Positions 1-8,373 of a DNA stretch of 59,257 nucleotides are shown piece by piece. The position numbers were made by a program, and so were the translations under genes. The DNA lies in contig JAFRKO010000024.1 of NCBI GenBank assembly GCA_017431685.1, positions 1 to 59,257 on the forward strand. The letters are read 5' to 3'. The notes under the pieces are model-generated. The model had not been told where the DNA came from. It saw nothing but the letters and a program-made list of their open reading frames with translations, and did not search any database. Source of the DNA: Mogibacterium sp. (lineage in GTDB: Bacteria > Bacillota > Clostridia > Peptostreptococcales > Anaerovoracaceae). Numbering within the stretch: the stretch's first letter is position 1; every line of letters begins with the position of its first letter.

Positions 1-1
1 C

Positions 2-109
2 TATGAGTATGTCTGGTCGTTCTACACGAACCTGAGACCTCATGCTGCCAATGGCTATCTGACTCCTGCCGAATACTACAAGCAGGCAAGGAGCCAAGCA
101 ATATTTTAA
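2..109 (+). CDS. 3' end of an IS3/IS481-type transposase (partial)
   Basis: An open frame enters from the left edge and ends at TAA 107-109. It encodes 35 residues, including the stretch FYTNLRPHAANGYLTPAEYY. That pattern (Tyr-Asn, Arg-Pro-His, Gly-Tyr, Thr-Pro-x-Glu-Tyr) is the usual C-terminal end of the rve integrase core in IS3/IS481-family transposases. The catalytic DDE residues would lie outside the window, so it cannot be said whether the element is intact. No clear terminal inverted repeat was found just after the stop. The family assignment rests on this short motif only. Confidence 0.7.
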   Translation, partial: YEYVWSFYTNLRPHAANGYLTPAEYYKQARSQAIF

Positions 110-599
110 AGTCGTACTCTACAAAACGGGGTACACTTCAAATGACCGGCCTATTACTTAACAATAACCCTTAAAACATAGATTATCGTAAACTAAATAA
201 GGCAAAAAATGATTCTGATAGAAATCGGGAGTTAATAATTGATAAATTTATTAATTTTAAAAGCATAATTTTTATCAATTTTTCAAAAACTCCTTTTTGC
301 TTAGAGGATATTGGCTTATAACATGCGCAGATATTCCTGGACTTTAAGGCAGCGGAAAAAATGAAGGTGCTGGAGCATCGGTGATACTGGTACAGGGATT
401 TAGGCTATAGTGTATAGGCACTATGTCATGAACAATTTTCTGATTCTTTTCTGAATGGGAAGATTGTGTGAATGATGAGGCAAAGCTCTTGCCTTTGTGC
501 TGTGTGGTATCTTAAAATCGAAAGGTGCTGGTGTGGAGAGATCCCGCAGCAGATCTGATATTCAGACACCTTCATAACAGAGTGGAATTACAGGACTTG
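110..599. other. gene-free stretch after the IS remnant
   Basis: About 490 AT-rich bases without a convincing gene. A 9-bp inverted repeat (ATTGATAAA at 238-246, TTTATCAAT at 271-279) followed by a few T residues could be a weak terminator for the transposase. A second small dyad (ATAGTG/CACTAT, 407-424) lies ahead of the next gene. Nothing else is recognised. Confidence 0.4.
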
Positions 600-2198
600 A
601 TGCAGGAAGAAAAAGAAGCTAAAACCGAAAATAACACAGCGACAGATAAAAGCCGCAAAAGACGGCGCAGACTGAGTCCGGCTGCTTCGCGCAAGTGGCG
701 GAGATTCTTTCTGGCTGCTTTTGTTTTACTTGCGGTAATGATAACTGCTGTCGCTGTGACGGTAGTCAATCACTATAAGACGTATCCCGGCAAGGTCGAA
801 AGAGATTCGCTGAGCTCTCCGGGAAGAGGGCTGGATTACATCGTTGTCAGCTGGGAAGCCGCACGTAATGCTGATGTATATAAAGTGTGGTGGAAAGAGA
901 TTGAGCCGAAGAAAGAGAAAACAGGGAAACCGGTATCCGGAAAAGAGGAAAGCACCGGCGATGAGGAAAAAGCCGGGACCGTAAGTGATGATCCGGCCGG
1001 CGGAGACGCCGGAGATGCCGGATCTGAGAACCGGGGATTTATTGTGGATGACAGCTGGACTGAGCTTGAGACGGATGTGCCGGAGATCACCGTTACTGAT
1101 CTTAAGAAAGACACCTCGTACGCGTTTGTTGTCAGGGCTGATAGCAAAGAAAAGGAAGGCACTGCGACGGCTCCGCGTACTTTCAGCACTAAAAAGAAGC
1201 AGAAGATAAAGGTCAGCAAAAAGATTACCAAATTCACTTTCAGCAAGCCTTTCAGGCTTAAAGTCGCAGCGGAGACAAACCTCATGTATGAATCCGCTGA
1301 CCCGGATATTGCGGAGGTCGACCCGGAGACTAATGAGATCATAATAAAAGGAGCAGGGGACACCGAGATAACAGTAACGGCAAGGTCCTCTGTTGAATAC
1401 GAAAGCGCCAGCAAAACGGTTGATCTCAAAGTCATCGACTCGACGCCGGTGAGCGCAGGCGGAGCCTACGAGAATATCATATATCACCTCGACGCGGATA
1501 ACTGCGAGGTGGCAAAGACTGTCACAGGTGAAGGCGGTGCTGTAGTGCCTCAGGGGCTTGGATACACCGGAGATAAATATATAATCTCATACGGCATGGG
1601 CAGTCCGAACCGCATCATCAGCTTTGATGTTGAGGGTGACGGCAAGGAAGTCAGCGTACCGACGATATCCATGGGGCATCCGAACGGCTTTGCATATGCC
1701 AATGAGAACGGACTCTGTTACGTCGCTAAAGGCTGGACTTCAAAGGTGTTTACTTATGAGCCGACTTCAGACAGTTACGGGTCATTAGGACTGTCATACG
1801 GCTGCTCAGGTGTCGGCTACGACAGAAAAGAAAAGCTGCTATACACCTGCTCGCGTACTGCTATGGTCGCTTACGACATCAGCGACGGTTACAGCGTTAA
1901 GTACAGCTGCGGAGTAGTAAAGCACGGCGGCACGGTATATACCCAAGACTGCGGAGGCCACGCGGGCATCATGCTCAGATGCCTGTCCGGAAGCAGCAAA
2001 CACGGAATCAACTATATTGACCTTTATGACATGAAGAATGGCAGATATCTGGGAACATTCTCATGCGATCTCTCCGAAGTGGAGAGCTGCATAGTCGATA
2101 ACGACGGTTTTCTTGAGATACTGGCCAATAATTCCAGCAATGTGGACTATATCTGGAAAACAGATCTGAACATAGAGACACTGGGTGAGGGTCTGTAG
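600..2198 (+). CDS. membrane-anchored surface protein with Fn3-like, Ig-like and propeller-like domains
   Basis: This protein of about 532 residues has a very basic cytoplasmic N-terminus (KSRKRRRR), one transmembrane anchor (FFLAAFVLLAVMITAVAVTVV), a fibronectin-III-like segment split by a charged insert, a BIG_2-type Ig-like segment and a C-terminal domain of about 235 residues. That last domain, with marks GHPNG, SGVGYD and QDCGG, is shared with the SH3 protein at 3308-4669 and probably forms an extracellular beta-propeller-like fold. The function is unknown. The open frame extends to GTG 525, but I prefer ATG 600 because the upstream residues look unnatural and AGGA sits just ahead; GTG 531 is also possible. 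The protein is likely displayed on the cell surface. Confidence 0.7.
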   Translation: MQEEKEAKTENNTATDKSRKRRRRLSPAASRKWRRFFLAAFVLLAVMITAVAVTVVNHYKTYPGKVERDSLSSPGRGLDYIVVSWEAARNADVYKVWWKEIEPKKEKTGKPVSGKEESTGDEEKAGTVSDDPAGGDAGDAGSENRGFIVDDSWTELETDVPEITVTDLKKDTSYAFVVRADSKEKEGTATAPRTFSTKKKQKIKVSKKITKFTFSKPFRLKVAAETNLMYESADPDIAEVDPETNEIIIKGAGDTEITVTARSSVEYESASKTVDLKVIDSTPVSAGGAYENIIYHLDADNCEVAKTVTGEGGAVVPQGLGYTGDKYIISYGMGSPNRIISFDVEGDGKEVSVPTISMGHPNGFAYANENGLCYVAKGWTSKVFTYEPTSDSYGSLGLSYGCSGVGYDRKEKLLYTCSRTAMVAYDISDGYSVKYSCGVVKHGGTVYTQDCGGHAGIMLRCLSGSSKHGINYIDLYDMKNGRYLGTFSCDLSEVESCIVDNDGFLEILANNSSNVDYIWKTDLNIETLGEGL

Positions 2199-2248
2199 AA
2201 AAGTTCCGGGAGGAGCAGACACAGCTAAGAAATCTTGACAAAAGAAAA

Positions 2249-2291
2249 GGATGCGGCAGCAATCAGTGTGCTGCCGCATCCCTGTTTTTTT
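2249..2291 (+). terminator. bidirectional rho-independent terminator
   Basis: A perfect 13-bp stem (2249-2261 with 2269-2281) has a 7-nt loop and seven T residues at 2285-2291 on the plus strand. On the minus strand the stem is followed by CCTTTTCTTTTG. It therefore serves both the surface-protein gene and the convergent panE gene, whose stop lies in the T-tract. Confidence 0.9.
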
Positions 2292-3216
2292 ATCCTTTTC
2301 TCAGTTCTGCAATCTTCTGGCGGGCAGTTATCGCCAGATAGAGGATCTCGTTTGCCGGTGTCGGAATACCGTGCTTTTTGCCGAGCCTCACGACTTCGCC
2401 GGCGTACTCGTCGATCTCTAGAGTTCTGCCTGCCTCGTAGTCCTGAAGCATGGACATCTTCTTGTCAGGCGGGAAGTTGACGAGGATCTCTATTATATCG
2501 TCACGGTCTTCTTCAGTCAGATTTACGCCTTCAGCCCATGCGAGCTCCAGGATCTCGTCCATAAGCATCTTCATCAGAGCCCTGACCTCTTCGACCTGCC
2601 CGAAGAATCCGCACTCCGCCTGCACTTCGACTGCTGTCTGGCTGGCGCCTGTGTTGAGCATCCATTTGCGCCACTTTGCCCTGCGCATATCTTCGTATAC
2701 TTTTACATTGACCCCAAGTTCCTTGAGCCTTTCATATGCTTCTGTTACCTCAGGCTTCGGGTCACGGTTGTCTGCATAGCCGATCTGCATCTCACCGAGC
2801 GTGCGGTAATATACCCTGCGGCTCATCCTGTGAGCGTCGGTCCTGAGCACTACTCCGTAAAATACCCGGTTTTCAGGGAATTCACCTTCAAGCATAGTAG
2901 ATGTGGTGATACCGTTCTCGATCGGAAGAAGAATGGTGTCCTTGTCGATCAGCGGGCGTATATCTTCTACGACTGAATCCATGCTGTAAGTCTTGGCCGC
3001 GAGGATAAGCAGATCAATGTGGATGCCCTGCGAAGGATCCGAGTATACCTTAGGGAAAAACACTTCGTTATTGACGGAGATGCCTTTACTCACGAGACGT
3101 TCCGCACGTTCACCTGTTGCGAGCAGATAAACGTTCTCCGGATCTCTTTGATACATTTCATACATCAGGGCGCTTCCGACTGAACCTGCGCCGATGATAC
3201 CTACAGTTCTGATCAT
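2290..3216 (-). CDS. panE: ketopantoate reductase family protein (PanE/ApbA)
   Basis: This 308-residue protein belongs to the family that reduces 2-dehydropantoate to pantoate with NADPH in coenzyme A synthesis; paralogues act on other 2-oxo acids. The N-terminal Rossmann motif GIIGAGSVGSALM (residues 6-18) and the helical C-terminal domain are in the expected order. The MRRAKWRKWMLNTG segment carries the likely catalytic lysine (K181). Length is typical. The start is fixed by AAGAGGAGC upstream of ATG. It sits alone between two unrelated surface genes, so a role in CoA synthesis is not supported by neighbours, although coaBC lies elsewhere in the window. Family assignment is firm; the exact substrate is not. 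Confidence 0.85.
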   Translation of the reverse strand: MIRTVGIIGAGSVGSALMYEMYQRDPENVYLLATGERAERLVSKGISVNNEVFFPKVYSDPSQGIHIDLLILAAKTYSMDSVVEDIRPLIDKDTILLPIENGITTSTMLEGEFPENRVFYGVVLRTDAHRMSRRVYYRTLGEMQIGYADNRDPKPEVTEAYERLKELGVNVKVYEDMRRAKWRKWMLNTGASQTAVEVQAECGFFGQVEEVRALMKMLMDEILELAWAEGVNLTEEDRDDIIEILVNFPPDKKMSMLQDYEAGRTLEIDEYAGEVVRLGKKHGIPTPANEILYLAITARQKIAELRKG

Positions 3217-3245
3217 TTGTGTGCTCCTCTTTTATCAAAAGAAAT

Positions 3246-3283
3246 AGCCTGATTTCCGACATAAGGATATCAGATTTCAGGCT
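3246..3283 (-). terminator. weak terminator of the SH3-domain gene
   Basis: On the minus strand AGCCTGA and TCAGGCT pair over 7 bp with a long loop, followed by TATTTCTTTT. It lies just after the stop of the SH3 protein. The long loop makes the call modest. Confidence 0.4.
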
Positions 3284-3307
3284 TATAAATCTATCATATC
3301 AGACAAG

Positions 3308-4669
3308 TTATTTCAGCTCATTGATATTGAGCGGCGTCCTCCAGACGTAATCGGTCGTGCCGCCGGTATTGAGCAGCAGCTCCAGATAGCCGTCAGGACC
3401 GACAACTGCACTCTCATACTCTCCGATTGTGATCTTTATGGATCCGAGGTAAGCCATATCAGCAGCTCTGTATATGTCGAGATAGTTGGTATTCTTTTTA
3501 TTTGCTCCGCTGATACCGTGGAATATGAAGCCTTCTCCCGCGCCGCAGTCCTGAATGTAATGGAAGATACCCGGCTTGCACCTCGGGAACAGATTCTGAT
3601 GCGTGAATTTGCCGTCAGCACTGTAAGCCCTTATACCCGTATGTGACGAAGCGTAGATAAGACCGGTCGAGTTGTCATAGCCCACACCCGAAGATGAGTA
3701 CGGAGTTCTGGATTTGCCGAACTTGTTGGTTGCAGGATTCCAGGTGTAAATGCGTTTCTGATGTCCCTTGAAAATGTAGCATTTCTTAGTGACAGGATCC
3801 CAGGTGATCCCGTTAGGATGACCGATGCAGAAGGAGAATTTGGATGCGCCTTCACGCTCTCCGTCCACGGAATAAGTCACGATGCTCTGACCTGCCGCCA
3901 TACCATAGAGTATGTAATACTTATCTCCAGTAAAGGTGAAGCCCTGAGGCACTATGGCATTTCTATATCCCTCAACAGCAAAGCGCTGTATGCAGTTGTC
4001 GGTGTTAAAGGTGTATACGACTCTCTGCTTGCCGCCTCTCGTAGGGTTTGAGAGCAGAGCCTTGGCGAGGTCAGACTTGCGCGCAAGCTCTTTAGCGGAT
4101 TTCTTTATGAATAAAGATGTACCCAACTTAATATAGTCAGCACATACATAAGCTGTCCTGCCGTTGACCTTTGCCTTGTACCAGGAGAGGTTGTTTCCGG
4201 ACAGATATGACGGGATCATAAGGGTGACAGAGTCTCCGATGTCGGTAGTGCCGAGCACTTTGAATGAAGTGGAAGGACCTTTTCTGTAGTTGAGGTTGTC
4301 GGTAGTTACGGCAGCGGTATTGCTCCATTTTATGTTCCTGACCAGATCTGACCTTACATATCCTTCTCTCTTGCCGGCTGTAACATGATACCAGCGGTTG
4401 ACTGCCTTTGTGCTTCTGTCCTTTGTGAAGACCTCACGGTGAATGGTCACTTTTTTGTTCTTCTTCAGGACTGCGACAGTGCCGGAGGAAGTGCTCGCGG
4501 ATGATCTGAGATTGACATCACTTTCGCTGATTCTGCCAGAGGCTGTGACGGATTTTGCCGATGCTGTGAATGCAGGGATTTCCAGGACAGGAAGGGCCGT
4601 AAATACCATTATCGCAGCGAGCACGATAGTGATCGTTCTTCTTTTCATTTGACTGTTTTTACTGTTCAT
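3308..4669 (-). CDS. secreted SH3-domain protein with propeller-like C-terminal domain
   Basis: This 453-residue exported protein has a basic N-terminus and hydrophobic signal peptide ending near FTASAKS. Two bacterial SH3 (SH3_3) modules follow (about 38-105 and 112-178), each with the NLRSSAST / NYRKGPST type of opening. Such modules usually bind peptidoglycan. The C-terminal 235 residues match the domain of the protein at 600-2198 (VPQGFTFTGDKY, IGHPNG, SSSGVGYD, IQDCGAG), so the two genes are partial paralogues with different N-terminal anchoring. The start at 4669 has AAGGCGG upstream; an inner ATG at 4648 is the alternative. The function is unknown; a wall-associated role is inferred. 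Confidence 0.8.
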   Translation of the reverse strand: MNSKNSQMKRRTITIVLAAIMVFTALPVLEIPAFTASAKSVTASGRISESDVNLRSSASTSSGTVAVLKKNKKVTIHREVFTKDRSTKAVNRWYHVTAGKREGYVRSDLVRNIKWSNTAAVTTDNLNYRKGPSTSFKVLGTTDIGDSVTLMIPSYLSGNNLSWYKAKVNGRTAYVCADYIKLGTSLFIKKSAKELARKSDLAKALLSNPTRGGKQRVVYTFNTDNCIQRFAVEGYRNAIVPQGFTFTGDKYYILYGMAAGQSIVTYSVDGEREGASKFSFCIGHPNGITWDPVTKKCYIFKGHQKRIYTWNPATNKFGKSRTPYSSSGVGYDNSTGLIYASSHTGIRAYSADGKFTHQNLFPRCKPGIFHYIQDCGAGEGFIFHGISGANKKNTNYLDIYRAADMAYLGSIKITIGEYESAVVGPDGYLELLLNTGGTTDYVWRTPLNINELK

Positions 4670-4874
4670 TGTTATTTCCGCCTTTTTTCAGATGCGAATA
4701 TACCGGCATCGTGCTTTCGCGCGAAGCCGGGAATTGTCCATTGAAATTATAGAAATCCGTCCGCCGGAGCTTCAATAAACCTATACAAACAAAAACCTTT
4801 ATATTTCGTAAGGCTGTAATCCGCTGAACACAGAGGTTTCGCAATTAGAACACAAAAAAAGCCAGGCTTCGTAT

Positions 4875-4880
4875 TATAAT
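4875..4880 (+). promoter_or_regulatory. -10 box ahead of the VanZ-like gene
   Basis: TATAAT lies only six bases before the ATG at 4887. No good -35 is seen at 17 bp. If it is used, the transcript would start at or near the initiation codon, and no Shine-Dalgarno sequence is present. Confidence 0.4.
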
Positions 4881-4886
4881 ATCGCT

Positions 4887-5339
4887 ATGAGTATGTGGGA
4901 ATTGATTTATACATTTACAACATGGGTTGCGAGAGTGCATGAAAGCGTACTCCGCATCAACGATGCAGGCGGCTGGTACTTTGATGACAAGCAGCTGCAC
5001 TTCATCGTTTTCGGAGCGTTCGGCATGCTCCTTATCTTTGTGCTTTATCCTCTGTTTAAGTTACTGGCTAAATATAATCACACTATGGTGATCACCTGGC
5101 TTTATGTTTTTACAGTTATAATGGTACTGGCATTTGCGATCGAAGTAGGCCAATGGTACACGGGTACCGGGGTAATGGAGAGCCAGGATATAGCATACGG
5201 TATCACCGGCTTCCTTGTGATGTTCTTTATCTTCGCCATTCTGCGCGGGCTTTACCACGGAATAAGGGCGATGGTCAAAACGGATAACCGTAAGACAAGA
5301 GTCTATTCAAGAGAAGAGCTGGAAAAATACGACAAATAG
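4887..5339 (+). CDS. VanZ-like membrane protein
   Basis: A 150-residue protein with three clear membrane spans. It has two VanZ-family marks: DKQLHFIVFGAFGMLL at the start of the first long span and AIEVGQW followed by QDIAYGITGFLV near the end. VanZ proteins are small polytopic proteins of unclear biochemical role, one of which gives low-level teicoplanin resistance. Here it is the first gene of a plus-strand run and stops 18 bases before purE, so it is probably co-transcribed with the purine genes. There is no Shine-Dalgarno sequence before ATG 4887, and a TATAAT ends six bases upstream, suggesting leaderless translation. VanZ membership is by pattern, not alignment. Confidence 0.65.
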   Translation: MSMWELIYTFTTWVARVHESVLRINDAGGWYFDDKQLHFIVFGAFGMLLIFVLYPLFKLLAKYNHTMVITWLYVFTVIMVLAFAIEVGQWYTGTGVMESQDIAYGITGFLVMFFIFAILRGLYHGIRAMVKTDNRKTRVYSREELEKYDK

Positions 5340-5357
5340 GATAAAACAGGAGGAGCA

Positions 5358-5846
5358 ATGAAAAAGGTCGGACTGATTATGGGAAGCGACAGCGATCTGC
5401 CGGTTGTACAGAAAGCTGCTGCTGTTCTTAAGGAGCTTGAAATTCCTTACGAGGCGCATGTGTATTCGGCACACCGCACACCTGCCGAGGCAAGAGACTG
5501 GACTCTGGCAGCAAGGGACGAAGGCTTCGGAGTTGTCATAGCCTTCGCCGGCATGGCAGCCCATCTGGCGGGAGCGATAGCCGCAAATACAACGCTCCCT
5601 GTTATTGGCGTGCCATGCAAAAGCGCTGCGCTTGACGGCATGGACGCTCTTTTATCGACCGTGATGATGCCAAGCGGCATCCCGGTCGCAACTGTCGCGA
5701 TTGACGGAGGCAAAAACGCAGCGCTCCTTGCCGCCGAGATACTCGCGCTCTCAGATGAAAAACTGGCACAGGCACTGATCGCGCGCAGAAAAGCGGAGTC
5801 AGAAGCGGTGCTTGCCAAGGACGCAAATATCGCTGACTGTTTATAA
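5358..5846 (+). CDS. purE: 5-(carboxyamino)imidazole ribonucleotide mutase
   Basis: A 162-residue class I PurE, which moves the carboxylate of N5-CAIR to C4 to give CAIR in de novo purine synthesis. The GSDSDLP motif (residues 9-15) and SAHRTP (about 37-42) form the substrate-binding site, and FAGMAAHLAGAIAANT is the conserved core. Length is normal. AGGAGGAGC precedes ATG. It opens the purine gene run. No purK (N5-CAIR synthetase) is in the window, so that gene is either elsewhere or replaced by another carboxylation route. Confidence 0.95.
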   Translation: MKKVGLIMGSDSDLPVVQKAAAVLKELEIPYEAHVYSAHRTPAEARDWTLAARDEGFGVVIAFAGMAAHLAGAIAANTTLPVIGVPCKSAALDGMDALLSTVMMPSGIPVATVAIDGGKNAALLAAEILALSDEKLAQALIARRKAESEAVLAKDANIADCL

Positions 5847-5899
5847 CAGACAATGGATGTCCCCCCCGCTTCAGCGAAGTAGGCAGCGGGTTCCATTTT
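5843..5899 (+). repeat. 55-nt intergenic hairpin element, copy 1
   Basis: This stretch is shared with 20054-20108: ATAACAGAC, GGATGTCCCCC, GCTTCAGCGAAG, AGGCAGCGGG and TTCCATTTT in the same order, with only a few substitutions and a two-base length change. CCCGC and GCGGG can pair and GGA/TCC can extend the stem. Both copies begin at or just after a stop codon (purE, lysR), so a 3'-end or terminator role is possible. Confidence 0.6.
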
Positions 5900-5917
5900 G
5901 AATTTTGATATACATAG

Positions 5918-5992
5918 AGGCTTAAATATGCGGCGGCCAGAGACTCCGCGGCGAGGCGAGAGCCGTGCTCCGGACGGTGCATATTTAAGCCT
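5918..5992 (+). repeat. long inverted repeat between purE and purC
   Basis: AGGCTTAAATATGC (5918-5931) and its exact reverse complement (5979-5992) form a perfect 14-bp stem around 47 GC-rich bases. The 3' arm ends shortly before the purC ribosome binding site. Part of the loop (GCGAGAGCCGTGC...GACGGTGC) resembles the purC-purF gap. Confidence 0.7.
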
Positions 5993-6020
5993 TATAAAAA
6001 GAATATAAGGAGGACTACTG

Positions 6021-6701
6021 ATGAAACTGGTTTACACAGGAAAGACCAAAAACGTATTTGAACTCGAGAACGGCAACTACCTTCTGAAGTTCAAGGATGA
6101 TGTCACCGGCAAGGACGGCAAGTTCGATCCGGGCGAAAATTCAATCGGACTCACAATTGAGGGCGTTGGAGACATCAATCTTCAGATGACTGATTACTAC
6201 TTTAAAAAAATCAATGAGGCAGGTATCAGAACTCACTTCGTAAAGGCAAACTTCGAAGATACTACCATGGAAGTAAAGCCGGCTAAGGTATTCGGACATG
6301 GACTCGAGGTCATCTGCAGGCTCAGAGCTGTGGGCAGCTTCATCAGAAGATACGGTGAATATATTGAGAGCGGCACGGAGCTTCCGTACTACGTTGAGAC
6401 AACTTTCAAAAACGACGCTCTCGGCGATCCGCTCGTAACGAAGGACGGGCTCGTGGTTCTCGGCGTCATGACAGAGGAGCAGTATGATGACCTCAGAGAC
6501 ATGACTCAGAAGATCACAAAGATCGTTGCTGACGATATGAAGGAGAAAGGTCTCGATCTTTACGATATCAAGTTTGAATTCGGATATGACGCAGACGGCA
6601 ACGTGATGCTCATAGATGAGATCGCATCCGGCAACATGCGCGTATACAAAGACGGCGAATATATCGAACCACTCAAGCTGAACGAACTCTTTTTTGCATA
6701 A
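6021..6701 (+). CDS. purC: SAICAR synthetase
   Basis: This 226-residue enzyme joins CAIR and aspartate with ATP to give SAICAR, the step after PurE. The protein opens with [14 protein letters not shown] (the ATP-binding G/K loop found as YEGKAKxV in the family), has [16 protein letters not shown] in the middle and [14 protein letters not shown] near the C-terminus, which bind ATP and substrate. The family length is about 235. AAGGAGGACTACTG precedes the ATG. It lies between two long intergenic inverted repeats in the purine run. Confidence 0.93.
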   Translation: MKLVYTGKTKNVFELENGNYLLKFKDDVTGKDGKFDPGENSIGLTIEGVGDINLQMTDYYFKKINEAGIRTHFVKANFEDTTMEVKPAKVFGHGLEVICRLRAVGSFIRRYGEYIESGTELPYYVETTFKNDALGDPLVTKDGLVVLGVMTEEQYDDLRDMTQKITKIVADDMKEKGLDLYDIKFEFGYDADGNVMLIDEIASGNMRVYKDGEYIEPLKLNELFFA

Positions 6702-6728
6702 AAATAAAGAATCGGCACTGAGCAGCCA

Positions 6729-6853
6729 GCAATAGTATCGGCAGGTGACTCGAGAACGCCGGCACTTAGCGATTGGCAAGCCGCAAGGCGCAGACAAAGC
6801 TTAGTACCGCTACGTTCGAATGTCAGCGAGAGCGTGCCTGACGGTACTATTGC
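6729..6853 (+). repeat. long inverted repeat between purC and purF
   Basis: A 17-base arm (6729-6745) pairs with 6837-6853 with two mismatches, both G-U compatible in RNA. An inner TAGTACCG (6802-6809) can compete for the same 3' arm (CGGTACTA, 6842-6849), giving two alternative folds. No T-run follows, so it is not a plain terminator. Confidence 0.6.
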
Positions 6854-6900
6854 AGACTGCGATTTACCGTTTTATTAAGTAACAATAAGAGAGGCTTTAA

Positions 6901-8331
6901 ATGGGCGGATATTTCGGCATTACCTCAAACGATAACTGCATACTTGATGTCTATTTCGGCGTAGACTACCACTCCCACCTCGGCACCCGCCGGGGCGGTT
7001 TGGCTTCATATGATATAGAACTGGGATTTCAGCGCGAGATCCACAATATAGAGAATGCTCCTTTCCGTACAAAGTTCGGGGGAGTAATAGGCAAGATGAG
7101 AGGGCAGGCGGCTATTGGCTGCATAAGCGATATGGATCCGCAGCCGCTGCTTTTCCGTTCGGCCGGAGGCACATATGCGATCTGCACGGTAGGCATCATC
7201 AATAATGTCGATGAGATAACTGACTTGGTGCTCAACGGATCACACGGCCACCTTGAAGCCATGACAGGAGGGCGTATTAACCAGACAGAGCTGGCTGCGG
7301 CACTCATCTCCGAAAAGGACGATCTTGTCGAGGGAATCAGATACGCGCAGGAGACGATCGATGGCTCGGCAACCATACTCATACTCAAAGAGGGCGGCAG
7401 CATAATCGCTGCCCGCGATCTCAAGGGAAGACTCCCTATGAGCGTGGCTGTAAGCGACAACGCTTCTGCTGTAAGCTTCGAATCGTTCGCTCTTCTTAAA
7501 GCCGGTTTTGAGGAATTCAGGGATCTGGGTCCGGGAGAGATCGTAGAACTCACGCCGGGCAGCTGCAGACAGCTTATGGCACCGGGCGAAGAGATGAAGA
7601 TCTGCGCATTTCTCTGGAGCTATTACGGCTATCCGACAACAACTTATGAGGGCATGAACGTTGAAGTGATGCGTTACAACAACGGACGCATCATGGCGCG
7701 CAACGACATGGCAAAAGGCTTTGACGTCTCGCGTGTAGACTATGTCGGCGGAGTCCCTGACAGCGGCACACCTCATGCGATCGGATACTCAAATGAGACG
7801 CATCTTCCGTTTGCGAGAGCTTTCATAAAATACACTCCTACCTGGGCGCGCAGCTTCATGCCTACTACACAGGCAGAGCGAAACAAGGTCGCTAAGATGA
7901 AGCAGATCCCGGTAACAGAGCTTATAAAGGGCAAAAATCTGCTTTTCGTGGATGATTCGATAGTGCGCGGCACACAGCTTCGTGAGACAGTGGAGTTCCT
8001 CTATGACAACGGCGCTGAATCGGTACACATGAGATCGGCCTGCCCGCCTATCATGTACGCATGTAAGTATCTCAATTTCTCGCGCAACAGGAACGATATG
8101 GACCTTCTTTCGAGAAGGATAATCGTTGAGATAGAGGGAGAAGAGGGACTTGATCATCTGGATGAATATTCGGATGCAAATACCGAACGCGGACGCAGGA
8201 TGCGCGAGGTCATCGCTGAGAAGATGGGCTTTGAGACGCTGGAGTTCCAGACTCTTGAAGGTGTCATTGAGGCGATAGGGCTTCCATCGTGCAGACTTTG
8301 CAAATATTGCTGGACAGGAAGGGACGACTAG
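6901..8331 (+). CDS. purF: amidophosphoribosyltransferase (PurF), without the N-terminal Cys nucleophile
   Basis: A 476-residue homologue of PurF, which makes 5-phosphoribosylamine from PRPP and glutamine as the committed purine step. The Ntn-type glutaminase domain is recognisable (GTRRGGLASYD; GIINNVDEI) and the phosphoribosyltransferase domain has the PRPP loop LLFVDDSIVRGTQ. The C-terminus ends CRLCKYCW, resembling the cysteines that hold an iron-sulfur cluster in Bacillus-type PurF. The oddity is at the N-terminus: it reads MGGYFGIT, so the catalytic cysteine expected right after the initiator or propeptide is Gly. The start is well supported by AGAGAGG upstream. It may use ammonia or another nucleophile, or belong to a divergent PurF clade. 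Confidence 0.85.
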   Translation: MGGYFGITSNDNCILDVYFGVDYHSHLGTRRGGLASYDIELGFQREIHNIENAPFRTKFGGVIGKMRGQAAIGCISDMDPQPLLFRSAGGTYAICTVGIINNVDEITDLVLNGSHGHLEAMTGGRINQTELAAALISEKDDLVEGIRYAQETIDGSATILILKEGGSIIAARDLKGRLPMSVAVSDNASAVSFESFALLKAGFEEFRDLGPGEIVELTPGSCRQLMAPGEEMKICAFLWSYYGYPTTTYEGMNVEVMRYNNGRIMARNDMAKGFDVSRVDYVGGVPDSGTPHAIGYSNETHLPFARAFIKYTPTWARSFMPTTQAERNKVAKMKQIPVTELIKGKNLLFVDDSIVRGTQLRETVEFLYDNGAESVHMRSACPPIMYACKYLNFSRNRNDMDLLSRRIIVEIEGEEGLDHLDEYSDANTERGRRMREVIAEKMGFETLEFQTLEGVIEAIGLPSCRLCKYCWTGRDD

Positions 8332-8373
8332 AGAGACAGGCATCGCAGAGCAGGACAGAAGAGAAGGTGTTCA

